DNA of 64,000 bases, taken from positions 2,003,546 through 2,067,545 of the forward strand of contig NZ_BSOT01000005.1 of the NCBI RefSeq assembly GCF_030160655.1, in the 5' to 3' direction. The stretch comes from Agaribacter marinus. GTDB taxonomy: Bacteria; Pseudomonadota; Gammaproteobacteria; Enterobacterales; Alteromonadaceae. Under the pieces are notes generated by a model. It saw nothing but the letters and a program-made list of their open reading frames with translations. It was not told the DNA's origin and did no database searches. Shown in pieces: positions 37,761 through 46,964 of the stretch (its first letter is position 1; every line of letters starts with the position of its first letter). The translations under genes were made by a program, and so were the position numbers.

Positions 37761-37794
37761 ATTATTAGAGTGCTCTGTGACAGTTTTATGAAAC
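37761..37794 (-). promoter_or_regulatory. PHO-box-like promoter of phoB-phoR-pstS
   Basis: Minus strand GTTTCAT-AAAA-CTGTCAC (37794-37777), 10 bp, then AATAAT (37766-37761). This lies 48 bp upstream of the phoB ATG and supports that start. Autoregulated phoB promoters with one PHO box are the known pattern in gammaproteobacteria. Confidence 0.8.
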
Positions 37795-38005
37795 AAAGCA
37801 CAAAAGATGTCAAGTAAAGACCACAGATTGGTCAATTTATGACATATTAATGAATTGAAATTAAGAATATTTAGGCATTACGCCATTAATTGCACAATAT
37901 TCCATCAATAGAAAGCCAAAGCCCACAAAATCTTAAAATCGGTTTGTCACCGCGACGTAAGATTGGTAGTCTCTGTCGCCCTAAAATTAGCCTGAGCAAA
38001 ATATC

Positions 38006-38896
38006 ATGTGGTTTAAAAATTTAAAAATATTCCGATTTACATCAGAGTTTTCATTGAATACGGACACATTGCAATCGCAACTTGAGCGCATGGTATTTAA
38101 ACCTTGCAGCTCACAAGAAATCCAAACCATGGGATTTATCAATCCGGTACCCAATGGCGAGCTACTGTTTCATGCCGCCAATAATGCTGTCGGCATCTGC
38201 TTAAAACGTGAAGAAAAAATATTACCTGCAAGTGTCGTTAACGGTGAACTATCAGAAAAAGTGAAAAAGATAGAGCAAGACACCGGTTCTCCTGTGGGCA
38301 AAAAAGCACAAAAAGATTTGAAAGAAGATATTATTCAAAGCTTACTTCCAAGAGCCTTCAGTAAAACCTCACACACAAACGCAGTTATATTACTTGATCG
38401 ACAAGTCGTAGTAGTAGACGCGAGCAGTGATGGTGCTGCAGAAGTGGTCTTGTCTTGCTTACGCAAATGTATTGAAAGCCTGCCCGTTGTGCCATTTGTA
38501 AAATCTCAGCAACAACATGTGCTTACCGATTGGTTAAAGCATGACGCGCCAGATTGCATCGAACTATTAGATGAAGCAGAGTTTAAATCGACCGCAGATG
38601 ACGGTGCAATTGCTCGCGTCAAAAAACAAGACCTTGATGCTGATGAAGTATTAGCGCATATTCAGGCGGGTAAACTGGTTGAAAAAATTGCCGTAAGTTA
38701 CAAGGATCGCTTAACCTGTATTATTGCCGAAGATCTAGGCATAAAACGACTTAAATTTACCGACATTGTCATGCAAGAAAATGAAGACATCCCAAAAGAT
38801 GAAGTTGCTGCAAAATTTGATGCCGACTTCAGTTTGTTCAGTGCAGAAGTAAGTGAATTCATTGACGATTTAGACAAAATATTTGCTGAAGAATAG
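38006..38896 (+). CDS. rdgC: Recombination-associated protein RdgC
   Basis: 296 residues, close to E. coli RdgC (303). It starts with the family signature MWFKNLKIFRFTS, has MGFINPVPNG, LRKCIESLPVVP and the C-terminal DLDADEVLAHIQ-like block. RdgC forms a ring around double-stranded DNA and limits RecA action. No stem or operon partners; the promoter is in the 37814-38005 gap, where I see no strong boxes. It converges on the HDOD gene across a terminator hairpin. Confidence 0.93.
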   Translation: MWFKNLKIFRFTSEFSLNTDTLQSQLERMVFKPCSSQEIQTMGFINPVPNGELLFHAANNAVGICLKREEKILPASVVNGELSEKVKKIEQDTGSPVGKKAQKDLKEDIIQSLLPRAFSKTSHTNAVILLDRQVVVVDASSDGAAEVVLSCLRKCIESLPVVPFVKSQQQHVLTDWLKHDAPDCIELLDEAEFKSTADDGAIARVKKQDLDADEVLAHIQAGKLVEKIAVSYKDRLTCIIAEDLGIKRLKFTDIVMQENEDIPKDEVAAKFDADFSLFSAEVSEFIDDLDKIFAEE

Positions 38897-38923
38897 CCGC
38901 TATAAAATAATACTGACAGATAC

Positions 38924-38950
38924 AAAAGCGGAGGCTTTAGTAGCCTCCGT
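38924..38950 (-). terminator. Terminator hairpin between rdgC and HDOD gene
   Basis: Stem CGGAGGCT/AGCCTCCG with a 5-nt loop. On the minus strand four T residues follow closely, so it mostly serves the leftward HDOD transcript; on the plus strand the T-run is missing. Confidence 0.65.
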
Positions 38951-38976
38951 CGTAAAATGCTTCGTTAAAATAAAGG

Positions 38977-39810
38977 TTACGAAAATATCGCTTTCGCGTT
39001 TTCCCTTAGCTCTACAAACTCTTCAGACTGCAATTCTTCAATATCACTAAATACACCGCGAGTTTGTGCTTGCGCTAGCACTTCGTCAGGCTTATCAATT
39101 TGCTTAGCCAACGCCGCACCCGCTCTAACAAAATCAAGGTATCCAACTTGAGCAGTATTAAATTCGACATCTCGCCAATGCTCAGCGCACTCAATGAATA
39201 CATCGTTAAACTGCCATTCGCGCATAATGCTTCCGCCTATGCGGCCCGCGAGTTTATCAATCGCAACATCTAAAAATGCAGGGTTAGCAAACACACTGTC
39301 GTGACGCTCCGCTTCAGTCAGAACGGGTAATCCCCCAATGTCAGCAACTAGCGCACACAATGCCATGGTATCGAGGCTAAGGTTGTTGTCTTTATTACTA
39401 CGTTGATAAATAGTCAATGCCGCCATAGAATTGGCAACTACATTGATTATTTGCCCCCATTTTTCTGTCATGTACTTTTTGACGATTTCATTCTTAGATA
39501 CAAATAACTGCTCCATTGCCAGCGCTGTCGCAATGTTTTTAACTTGCGATAAACCAATTCTAGTGACTGCTTGGGTAGTTGATGTGACTTTAACGGTGCG
39601 GCCAAGATAAGCACTGTTACTAATTTTAATCATTCTGGCACTAAGTGATGGATCTTGACCAACGACTTCAGCCATACCATTCAGATTGATATTGGGGTCA
39701 TCTGCGGCTTTTCGTACTTTCAAAGCAATCGCTGGGAGTGTAGGAAGCACCAGCGTGTCATTATTTATTTTTTCAACTAGGATCGTGAGCAAAGCGTTTT
39801 GTGTTGACAT
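38977..39810 (-). CDS. HDOD-domain protein
   Basis: 277 residues. The HDOD domain (about 18-215) has the typical LPTLPAIALKVRKAADDPNINL, in abbreviated form, and DPSLSARMIKISNSAYLG. The catalytic His-Asp pair of true HD hydrolases is absent (VADIGGLPVL in place of HDIG), as usual for HDOD. Such proteins act in signalling, often linked to cyclic-di-GMP or motility, but no partner gene is adjacent. Single-gene unit. Confidence 0.88.
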   Translation of the reverse strand: MSTQNALLTILVEKINNDTLVLPTLPAIALKVRKAADDPNINLNGMAEVVGQDPSLSARMIKISNSAYLGRTVKVTSTTQAVTRIGLSQVKNIATALAMEQLFVSKNEIVKKYMTEKWGQIINVVANSMAALTIYQRSNKDNNLSLDTMALCALVADIGGLPVLTEAERHDSVFANPAFLDVAIDKLAGRIGGSIMREWQFNDVFIECAEHWRDVEFNTAQVGYLDFVRAGAALAKQIDKPDEVLAQAQTRGVFSDIEELQSEEFVELRENAKAIFS

Positions 39811-39946
39811 GTAAGAGCCTTTAATTTCAGTTATACAAGTAACGAATATCCTTACACTAATACCTACAATATGTCGTAGATAAATCCCTTAAGTAAGTGT
39901 AGTCAAATCGCACGCAAAAGCGAGCTAAATCACTATGTGTATACTA

Positions 39947-40312
39947 CTATTCAATTTTTAATCTTTCTTGATAAGGCGGCCATCCTAGCGGCTTACCAGC
40001 GAGCACATGCAGATGAATATGGTACACAGTTTGACCACCATCTGGATTGCAATTCATAACCGTTCGAAACCCTTGTTCTGCTACCCCCAAGTCTGCACAT
40101 AATTTGGCGGCAACTCGGTGCATGTAGCCTACAACTGCGTCATCTTCAGGCGCAATTTCATTCGTTGTAGCAATTGGCTTTTTCGGGATAACTAAAAAAT
40201 GGATGGGTGCTTGCGGGTTTATGTCTTTGAACGCAAGCACTTGATCATCTTCAAATAATATATCGGCAGGAATCTCTTTATTTATAATTTTTGTGAAGAT
40301 AGTTTCTGACAT
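39947..40312 (-). CDS. hinT: HIT-family purine nucleoside phosphoramidase HinT
   Basis: 121 residues, the usual size of HinT. The catalytic histidine triad HxHxH is at 98-102 (YHIHLHVLAG). The N-terminus (MSETIFTKIINKEIPADI) is typical. It hydrolyses adenosine phosphoramidates and AMP conjugates. The start has GGGGAAG upstream; the gene follows uppP by 27 bp and may be the last gene of the folB-folK-uppP unit. Confidence 0.95.
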   Translation of the reverse strand: MSETIFTKIINKEIPADILFEDDQVLAFKDINPQAPIHFLVIPKKPIATTNEIAPEDDAVVGYMHRVAAKLCADLGVAEQGFRTVMNCNPDGGQTVYHIHLHVLAGKPLGWPPYQERLKIE

Positions 40313-40339
40313 TTTTTCTTCCCCAGTAATTAAATTCGA

Positions 40340-41140
40340 CTACGCAAAAACGAAGATAAGCAGTATCACGCCTAATAACAAACGGTATATTACAAATGGC
40401 AACATGCCAATTCTCGAAATCCAACTTAGGAATAAATAAATACACGCATAAGCAGCAACAAAAGAAAAAGCGGCACCATACAAAAGTGCAGACCAATCGA
40501 TGGCTTCTGGAGACTCAACAAGATCTAGTGTTGAAAACAAGCCGGCAGCTAAAATAATTGGAATAGAAAGTAAAAACGAAAAACGCGCAGCGGCGTCCCT
40601 AGTCAACCCCAGCATAAGGCCTGCGGTCATTGTAATACCGGAGCGAGACGTACCAGGAATAACGGCTATAGCTTGGGCAATGCCAATAAAAATTGTTTCT
40701 TTTAGACCTATGTGCTCAATTTTTTTTATTTGCTTTGCTTTTGCATCTGCGTACCAAAGTAATAAGCCAAATACGATAGTGGTAGTCGCTATGACCAATG
40801 CAGAACGAGCATATACTTCAATAAAATCTTTCATCAAAAAGCCAAAAGCACCGGCGGGTATCGTTCCGATAATTACCCACCAAGCTAAACGACTGTCTGT
40901 CGATTGTTGCTTACTGAAACCTTGGCCAAACCACGCTAAGCTCAATCGCCAAATATCTTCTCGGAAATAAATCATAACAGCGAGTAAACTGCCCACATGC
41001 ACCGCTACATCAAACGCTAACCCTTGGTTGTTCCACCCAAGCACCTCAGATGGCAAGATTAGATGTGCCGAACTTGATATAGGTAAAAACTCAGTAAGTC
41101 CTTGAATAATGGCTAATATAATAATTTCAAATAATGTCAT
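40340..41140 (-). CDS. uppP: Undecaprenyl-diphosphatase UppP (BacA)
   Basis: 266-residue polytopic inner-membrane enzyme that recycles undecaprenyl diphosphate for cell-wall synthesis. The catalytic motifs are [14 protein letters not shown] (about 14-27) and the [13 protein letters not shown] motif (about 161-173). The ATG overlaps the folK stop (ATGA), so translation is coupled. Gene order folB-folK-uppP is common in Alteromonadales. Confidence 0.96.
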   Translation of the reverse strand: MTLFEIIILAIIQGLTEFLPISSSAHLILPSEVLGWNNQGLAFDVAVHVGSLLAVMIYFREDIWRLSLAWFGQGFSKQQSTDSRLAWWVIIGTIPAGAFGFLMKDFIEVYARSALVIATTTIVFGLLLWYADAKAKQIKKIEHIGLKETIFIGIAQAIAVIPGTSRSGITMTAGLMLGLTRDAAARFSFLLSIPIILAAGLFSTLDLVESPEAIDWSALLYGAAFSFVAAYACIYLFLSWISRIGMLPFVIYRLLLGVILLIFVFA

Positions 41141-41649
41141 TTAACTTTATTGCTCCATGTAAATTGCGACGGCCATAACCGTTGTTTTGACTTATCATAT
41201 TCATGCCATAATTGGGCATATGTGGTATTTGTTTGGGGATGTAAGGCATTTGGCGCAAGATCTGCCATCGGCCTTAGCACAAAGGCATTGTACAATATTT
41301 CATCTCGAGGCAGTGTGACAGGTGAGTCACAAACTACATCATCATAAGTAAGTAAATCAAGGTCTAAGGTGCGATCAGAAAACTTTTCACTATTTTTTAT
41401 TCGACCACACACCACTTCAATATTTTTAAGTGTTTGAATGACTTCACCCACTGTAGCTACTGTAGACGCGCCAACCACCAAATTTAAAAAAGTATTGCCT
41501 GTAAAACCAACGGCGTCACTCTCATAAAAAACAGACAACGCTAGTTGACCAAAAGCCTGTTGCAATAAATCTAGCCCTTTACTGACATTGGTCTCTTTTT
41601 CAATATTGGAACCAACACTAATTAAGATTGAATGCGTCACAAGACTCAA
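41137..41649 (-). CDS. folK: HPPK, 2-amino-4-hydroxy-6-hydroxymethyldihydropteridine diphosphokinase
   Basis: 170 residues with [10 protein letters not shown] at the N-terminus and the HPPK signature [15 protein letters not shown] (about 89-103). It transfers pyrophosphate from ATP to the dihydropterin in folate synthesis. The start appears to be TTG at 41649, overlapping the folB stop (ATTGA), with AAGGTT upstream; a GTG four codons later is the alternative. Confidence 0.93.
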   Translation of the reverse strand: MSLVTHSILISVGSNIEKETNVSKGLDLLQQAFGQLALSVFYESDAVGFTGNTFLNLVVGASTVATVGEVIQTLKNIEVVCGRIKNSEKFSDRTLDLDLLTYDDVVCDSPVTLPRDEILYNAFVLRPMADLAPNALHPQTNTTYAQLWHEYDKSKQRLWPSQFTWSNKVK

Positions 41650-42107
41650 TTAGAACCTTCTTCTGAATCGGTTTTGTCAGCAGTATCGGGCGGCGACAAA
41701 TTTTCTGCATCCGGCGTTACGTGTTGATTCCCTTGTTCACTATTACTCTGCAGCGTGCGGTTTCGACGTAAAATCACACCAACACCGTTGGCATTCGCAA
41801 TAATGTCAGGTTTGTTGATTGTTAAGGTAACGCTTTCTAATGGGTAATACTCAAACAAAGTATCCAACATCTTTTTGCCGAGCGCCTCTAACAATTGAAA
41901 ACTGCTATTGCTAGCCACTTGAGACAGAGTTTCTGCAATATGACCGTAATCAATCGTGTCTGAGATGTTATCGGTACTACTCGCCAAAGTGAGGTCGGTG
42001 GCAATTTCGATATCGACAATAACCCGTTGTTTAGCATTACGCTCAAAGTCGTACACGCCAATAATTGAGGACAACTCTAGCCCCCTAATAAATACAGTAT
42101 CTTTCAT
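41646..42107 (-). CDS. folB: Dihydroneopterin aldolase FolB with acidic C-terminal tail
   Basis: 153 residues. The folB core (about 1-117) has IIGVYDFERNAKQRV, DYGHIAETL and catalytic K99 (LTINKPD). Dihydroneopterin aldolases are usually about 120 residues; here an extra hydrophilic, Asp/Glu/Ser-rich tail (about 118-153) follows and appears disordered. It catalyses the step before FolK. The ATG lacks a good ribosome binding site. First gene of the folB-folK-uppP(-hinT) unit, divergent from plsY. Confidence 0.92.
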   Translation of the reverse strand: MKDTVFIRGLELSSIIGVYDFERNAKQRVIVDIEIATDLTLASSTDNISDTIDYGHIAETLSQVASNSSFQLLEALGKKMLDTLFEYYPLESVTLTINKPDIIANANGVGVILRRNRTLQSNSEQGNQHVTPDAENLSPPDTADKTDSEEGSN

Positions 42108-42215
42108 ATTATTTGTACATCAGACCAGTTATCACGTCGAACAAGATATCTGGAAATACGTTCGACAGTTTAGTACCCTTGACTGTTAGTTTATCTAATT
42201 GCCTGTTGCAAGTAC

Positions 42216-42809
42216 ATGACAACGTGGATAGTTTTTTACATCATTTTAGCCTATTTTGCTGGCGCAATATCTAGCGCAATATTGATATGCAAACTATTTA
42301 ATAAGCCTGATCCTCGGTCTCAAGGTTCAAAAAACCCTGGCGCGACAAATGTACTGAGAGTCGCAGGAAAACTACCTGCAATACTTGTGCTTGTTTTTGA
42401 TGTATTGAAAGGCGCACTACCTACGTACGCGGCGTATATTCATGGTATCGACGGTTGGGCATTGGGCATCGTCGGGATTTGTGCATGCTTAGGCCACATG
42501 TATCCTGTCTATTTTAAGTTTAGCGGTGGCAAAGCAGTAGCAACCGCACTTGGCGCAATGTTTCCCATTGGTTGGCCGCTCGCATTAAGTTTGCTAGGTA
42601 CGTGGCTTATTGTATTTCGCTTAAGTGCCTACTCATCGCTTGCAGCCATTATCACGCTGCTACTCGCGCCAGTATATACCCATTTTTACAAGCCCGAATT
42701 TACACTTGCCGTCGCCATGCTATCGATGCTGATTTTAGTGAAACATAAATCAAACATATCACGCTTAATTCGCGGTGAAGAAAAAGCGATCAAATCCAAG
42801 AAAGACTAG
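42216..42809 (+). CDS. plsY: Glycerol-3-phosphate acyltransferase PlsY
   Basis: 197-residue inner-membrane enzyme with several membrane segments. It transfers an acyl group from acyl-phosphate to glycerol-3-phosphate. The conserved motifs are GSKNPGATNVLRVAGK (about 37-52) and FSGGKAVATALG (about 103-114). Convergent with tsaD, 25 bp between stops. Confidence 0.95.
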   Translation: MTTWIVFYIILAYFAGAISSAILICKLFNKPDPRSQGSKNPGATNVLRVAGKLPAILVLVFDVLKGALPTYAAYIHGIDGWALGIVGICACLGHMYPVYFKFSGGKAVATALGAMFPIGWPLALSLLGTWLIVFRLSAYSSLAAIITLLLAPVYTHFYKPEFTLAVAMLSMLILVKHKSNISRLIRGEEKAIKSKKD

Positions 42810-42834
42810 GGCGTGTTGATATGGTTTACGGAAT

Positions 42835-43848
42835 TTAAATCGCCGACAGGCTTTCTAACGGCCAACGCGGCATAGACCTTGCTGAAATATCCGTGCGTTC
42901 ACCAGCAAGTAGTCGCTTGCATCCCGCATAGGCAATCATGGCACCGTTGTCAGTACAGTATTCAAAACTCGGATAAAATACCGTGTATTTTTCTTTTTTG
43001 CTTGCAAGGTCAAATGACGCGCGCAAACGTTTGTTAGCCGCCACGCCACCCGCCATGACTAGACGCTTACGACCCGTTTGTTTTAATGCCCTGCGACATT
43101 TAATCAATAAGGTGTCAACAATCGCTTCTTCAAACGCCAGCGCAATGTTTGCGTGAGTTTGCAATGCGCCGTCACTGGCACGTATTGTGTTTGCCGCGAA
43201 CGTTTTAAGGCCACTAAAACTAAAATCTAACCCTGGCCTGTCAGTCATTGGTCTTGGAAACTTGTAGTGTCCGGCGTGACCTTGCTCAGCAAGTTTTGAT
43301 AATAAAGGCCCACCCGGGTAGTCTAATCCAAGTAATTTAGCCGTTTTATCGAAGGCTTCCCCGGCGGCATCGTCAACCGACTCGCCAAGCACAACATAGT
43401 TACCAATACCTTTTACATCGACTAACATTGAATGTCCGCCAGAGACTAACAAGGCGACAAAGGGAAACGCAGGGGCGTTTTCATCTAACATAGGCGCTAA
43501 AAGATGCCCTTCCATATGATGAACACCCACCATCGGTTTTTGCCATGCATACGCTAGCCCACGCGCCATTGACGAACCTACGAGTAAAGCACCTATTAAA
43601 CCGGGGCCTCGAGTATAGGCAATACCATCAATGTCATCTTTGCCTAGACCAGCGGATTTCAGCGTACGCTCAACAAGCGGGACAATTTTGCGTACATGAT
43701 CACGCGAGGCAAGCTCAGGCACGACACCACCATAGTCGGCATGCATCTTTACTTGGCTATATAATTCATGCGCAAGCAAGCCATTCTTATCATCGTATAT
43801 GGCAATGCCTGTTTCATCGCAAGATGTTTCTATTCCAAGAACTTTCAT
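42835..43848 (-). CDS. tsaD: tRNA N6-threonylcarbamoyladenosine transferase TsaD
   Basis: 337 residues from the ATG at 43848, the same length as E. coli TsaD; GGAGAGG is just upstream, and the longer frame to 43941 has no such signal. The metal-binding HxxxH is H111/H115 ([11 protein letters not shown]), and ETSCDETG lies at the N-terminus. It makes t6A37 in ANN-decoding tRNAs with TsaB/C/E. It is divergent from rpsU, the classic gammaproteobacterial arrangement. Confidence 0.96.
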   Translation of the reverse strand: MKVLGIETSCDETGIAIYDDKNGLLAHELYSQVKMHADYGGVVPELASRDHVRKIVPLVERTLKSAGLGKDDIDGIAYTRGPGLIGALLVGSSMARGLAYAWQKPMVGVHHMEGHLLAPMLDENAPAFPFVALLVSGGHSMLVDVKGIGNYVVLGESVDDAAGEAFDKTAKLLGLDYPGGPLLSKLAEQGHAGHYKFPRPMTDRPGLDFSFSGLKTFAANTIRASDGALQTHANIALAFEEAIVDTLLIKCRRALKQTGRKRLVMAGGVAANKRLRASFDLASKKEKYTVFYPSFEYCTDNGAMIAYAGCKRLLAGERTDISARSMPRWPLESLSAI

Positions 43849-44001
43849 GGGTACCTCTCCGTTAAGGCTGCGAAGTATAATTCGTTGACGCAAAACGTCA
43901 AAACAAAACTGTAAAAATGCGTTATACTGCTCTCCCATCAATGAAGACTCATGTATCCGTGTTTTTTTGTATAAAACCCGCTAATATTTGTGAATTAAAC
44001 C

Positions 44002-44030
44002 TTTACATCTTTGCGTTAAAAAAGTATTAT
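44002..44030 (+). promoter_or_regulatory. Sigma-70 promoter of rpsU
   Basis: TTTACA, 17-bp spacer, TATTAT, about 80 bp upstream of the rpsU ATG. This is near consensus and in the right place for the macromolecular synthesis operon. Confidence 0.7.
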
Positions 44031-44108
44031 TCCGCACCATTTTTTAGCCCGGGTAATTAAATTAACGCAGAGATACCCGGTTGATTTAATTTCTGAGGTG
44101 AGACCTGA

Positions 44109-44324
44109 ATGCCAATTGTTAAAGTAAGAGATAACGAACCGTTTGACATCGCTCTAAGAAGATTCAAACGTTCATGTGAAAAAGCTGGTGTACTTTCTGA
44201 AGTACGTCGTCGCGAGTTTTTCGAAAAGCCTACGTGGGAACGTAAGCGTAAGAAAGCTGCAGCGAAAAAGCGTCACATGAAAAAATTGGCGCGTGAAAAC
44301 GCACGTCGCGTAAAGCTTTACTAA
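44109..44324 (+). CDS. rpsU: 30S ribosomal protein S21
   Basis: 71 residues, same size as the E. coli protein, with [13 protein letters not shown] at the start and the basic [15 protein letters not shown] stretch. GAGGTGAGACCTGA lies upstream. First gene of the rpsU-yqeY-dnaG-rpoD block. Confidence 0.98.
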   Translation: MPIVKVRDNEPFDIALRRFKRSCEKAGVLSEVRRREFFEKPTWERKRKKAAAKKRHMKKLARENARRVKLY

Positions 44325-44343
44325 AGCATTAGCGAAAGTTTTC

Positions 44344-44372
44344 AAAAAAGGCGTCGAATGACGCCTTTTTTT
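44344..44372 (+). terminator. Rho-independent terminator after rpsU
   Basis: Stem AAAAAAGGCGTC/GACGCCTTTTTT with loop GAAT followed by T residues. It separates rpsU from the dnaG part, a known attenuation feature of this operon in enterics. Confidence 0.9.
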
Positions 44373-44446
44373 GTGAGCGAAAAAGCTTACAATATAAAAT
44401 TCAGCATCAAAAACATATAACTAAAAGCAAGAAAAGGAAGCCAAAT

Positions 44447-44890
44447 ATGTCGTTATTAGAAACCCTTAAGTCAGCGCAAAAAGACGCTATGCGTGCAAAA
44501 GATAAGCTCACGCTAGGTACAATTCGTATGGCGCTTGCTGCTGTAAAACAAAAAGAAGTAGACGAACGCGTTGAAGTAACTGAACAAGATGTATTACAAA
44601 TATTGACAAAAATGGTTAAACAACGTCAAGAAGCGGCAAGTCAATTTGTGCAAGGAGAACGTCAAGACCTAGCAGATAAAGAACACCAAGAAATTGACGT
44701 ACTAAAACGTTTTTTGCCAGCCCCATTAAGTGAAGACGAAATTGCCGAGATCATTGAAAAAGCAGTGGCAGATGCCGGCGCAACTAACATCAAAGACATG
44801 GGGAAAGTCATGGGAATCGTTCGCCCTCAGGTTCAAGGCAAAGCTGACATGGGCAAGGTAAGTGGATTAATAAAGAGCAAGTTGGCTTAG
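44447..44890 (+). CDS. yqeY: YqeY/GatB-like domain protein
   Basis: 147 residues of the YqeY family, whose C-terminal part resembles the tRNA-binding tail domain of GatB/GatE. Visible are LKSAQKDAMRAKDKLTLGTIRM (in part) and the tail KDMGKVMGIVRPQVQGKADMGKV (in part). AAAAGGAAGCC upstream. It commonly lies between rpsU and dnaG; its precise role is not known. Confidence 0.93.
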   Translation: MSLLETLKSAQKDAMRAKDKLTLGTIRMALAAVKQKEVDERVEVTEQDVLQILTKMVKQRQEAASQFVQGERQDLADKEHQEIDVLKRFLPAPLSEDEIAEIIEKAVADAGATNIKDMGKVMGIVRPQVQGKADMGKVSGLIKSKLA

Positions 44891-44912
44891 TGCAAAAACG
44901 TATCGCCTAGTT

Positions 44913-46685
44913 ATGGCAGGTCGTATCCCTCAAGACTTCATAGAAGACATTGTTGCACGTTGCGACATTGTCGACATTATTGATAGTCGCGTAAAACTAA
45001 AGAAAGCAGGCAGAAATTATCAGGCCTGCTGCCCTTTTCATAACGAGAAAACCCCCTCTTTTTCGGTCAGCCAAGAAAAACAGTTTTATTATTGTTTTGG
45101 GTGCGGCGCCAAAGGCAACGCCATCGGCTTTTTAATGGAATACGATCGCTTAGAGTTTGTCGAAGCAATTGAAGAATTAGCAAGTACGTTAGGCTTGCAA
45201 GTACCACGAGAAGGTTCAACAGCCAACGCAACACCCACCCGAAGTAAAAGCGAACGAGAACTTGATTACCAAGTAATGGAAGACGTTTCTCGTTTTTACG
45301 AATTTCAATTAAAGCAACACAAGAATAGACAAAAAGTCATCGATTACCTCAAAGGCCGTGGTTTATCAGGAGAAATCGTCAAATATTGGGGAATAGGATA
45401 TGCACCTGATGAATGGGACACTGTATTAGGCCAATTTGGTGAATCGACTGCCCGCCAATCCCAATTATTAGCCTTAAAACTGGTCAACGAAAACGACAAC
45501 AAAAAACGTTATGACTTTTTTAGAAACCGATTGATGTTTCCCATCCGCGACAAACGAGGAAGAGTGGTCGCATTCGGTGGCCGAGTCATTGATGATGACG
45601 GCCCAAAATATTTAAACTCACCCGAAACACGTATATTTCACAAAAGTAACGAGTTATACGGTTTATACCAAGCCAGAAAAGAAAACCGCTCACTGGCTAA
45701 GCTGCTGGTTGTCGAAGGCTATATGGATGTGGTTGCGCTATCGCAGTTTGGCATAAACTACGCGGTAGCGGCGCTTGGCACAGCTACAACGCCTGAACAT
45801 ATACAAACAATGTTTAAATCCACACAGGAAGTGGTCTGCTGTTATGACGGAGACAGAGCGGGTCGAGACGCCGCATGGCGTGCCTTAGAAAACGCCCTAC
45901 CCTATCTAAAAGATGGCGTAATAATGAAGTTTTTATTTTTACCCGACGGCGAAGACCCCGACACCATGGTAAGACAAGAGGGCAAAGAAAATTTTGAAGA
46001 GCGCCTTAATGGCGCGATGCCTTTGTCTCAATTTTTCTTCTCGACAATGCGCGAAAAGCACAGTTTAACAAGTATCGAAGGTAAAGCCGCCTTAAAAGCT
46101 GATGCAATGCCCTTGATAAATAAAATTATTGGTGAAAACCAAAAAGATATGATGCTTGCCGAGCTAAACAAACTGTGTGGCGACGGGCATAGTTTTACCA
46201 CGCAGTTAGACATAAAAAAGGCGAAACAATACGCAAAGCCTAAAGATAAAACGTTTCAAAAGGTGACGGTAAAACAATCACCGGTTAGACTAATGATGAG
46301 GTTGTTGCTTGATACCCCAATCCTCGCGACAAATCACCCACAGGTCAAAATCCAAGCATTCATGAATGCTGATATTCCAGGTATCCAAGTGCTAGGCGAT
46401 TTACATCAATATTGTGTTGAACACCCATCGGCTAATACCGGCAGTATTTTAGAGGCATTTAGACAACACCCTAACATTCAGCATTTAGCTAAATTACTTG
46501 CCACGGAATTACATGAAGGGACTGACGTAAATAAAGAATATGTCGCATGTTTTAAAACGCTACTAAAACAGTATTTTGATGCGCGATTAAATGCGCTTCA
46601 GTATATGGCAACATCGCCGCAGGGTTTAAGCCCTGAACAAGAAAAAGAACTCAATTTTTTAATCACTAAAAAATCAGCCATGTAA
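44913..46685 (+). CDS. dnaG: DNA primase DnaG
   Basis: 590 residues. Zinc ribbon C40, H43, C61, C64 (CCPFHNEKTPSF, YYCFGCGAKG), a central TOPRIM core (about 255-340: VVEGYMDVVAL, CYDGDRAGRDAA) and a DnaB-binding C-terminal domain. It makes RNA primers for replication. The start is 22 bp after yqeY. Confidence 0.97.
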   Translation: MAGRIPQDFIEDIVARCDIVDIIDSRVKLKKAGRNYQACCPFHNEKTPSFSVSQEKQFYYCFGCGAKGNAIGFLMEYDRLEFVEAIEELASTLGLQVPREGSTANATPTRSKSERELDYQVMEDVSRFYEFQLKQHKNRQKVIDYLKGRGLSGEIVKYWGIGYAPDEWDTVLGQFGESTARQSQLLALKLVNENDNKKRYDFFRNRLMFPIRDKRGRVVAFGGRVIDDDGPKYLNSPETRIFHKSNELYGLYQARKENRSLAKLLVVEGYMDVVALSQFGINYAVAALGTATTPEHIQTMFKSTQEVVCCYDGDRAGRDAAWRALENALPYLKDGVIMKFLFLPDGEDPDTMVRQEGKENFEERLNGAMPLSQFFFSTMREKHSLTSIEGKAALKADAMPLINKIIGENQKDMMLAELNKLCGDGHSFTTQLDIKKAKQYAKPKDKTFQKVTVKQSPVRLMMRLLLDTPILATNHPQVKIQAFMNADIPGIQVLGDLHQYCVEHPSANTGSILEAFRQHPNIQHLAKLLATELHEGTDVNKEYVACFKTLLKQYFDARLNALQYMATSPQGLSPEQEKELNFLITKKSAM

Positions 46686-46831
46686 CAACTTGCTATGCGA
46701 TATTGGTTCAGTATTACGTAAAATTAAGGGGCGCTAATTATCCATTATTACGCATCTAAATTACTTTCAACAAATCCAAACCCCCTTTGTTTCACGTACA
46801 GATTTTAAGTTGGAATTTTAAGCGAAAAACA

Positions 46832-46840
46832 TGCTATACT
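46832..46840 (+). promoter_or_regulatory. Extended -10 promoter upstream of rpoD
   Basis: TGCTATACT is an extended -10, about 125 bp upstream of the rpoD start. No good -35 at 17 bp, which fits an extended -10 promoter. The rest of the 46686-46964 gap shows no other strong element. Confidence 0.55.
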
Positions 46841-46964
46841 AGGTGATTCGCTGCAAAGTGGTACGACAAGTAAGTATGGCCAATATTAGTTGGCATATTT
46901 ATCTTCAATATAGAGGCTTCTGTGATTGTTTTATTTCAATCGCAACTAACGTGTAAGGTATATT

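Noticed and set aside
43884-43930. TTGACG and TATACT near the tsaD/rpsU gap as a single promoter
   Set aside because: The two boxes are too far apart; the TTTACA-17-TATTAT promoter at 44002-44030 fits better.
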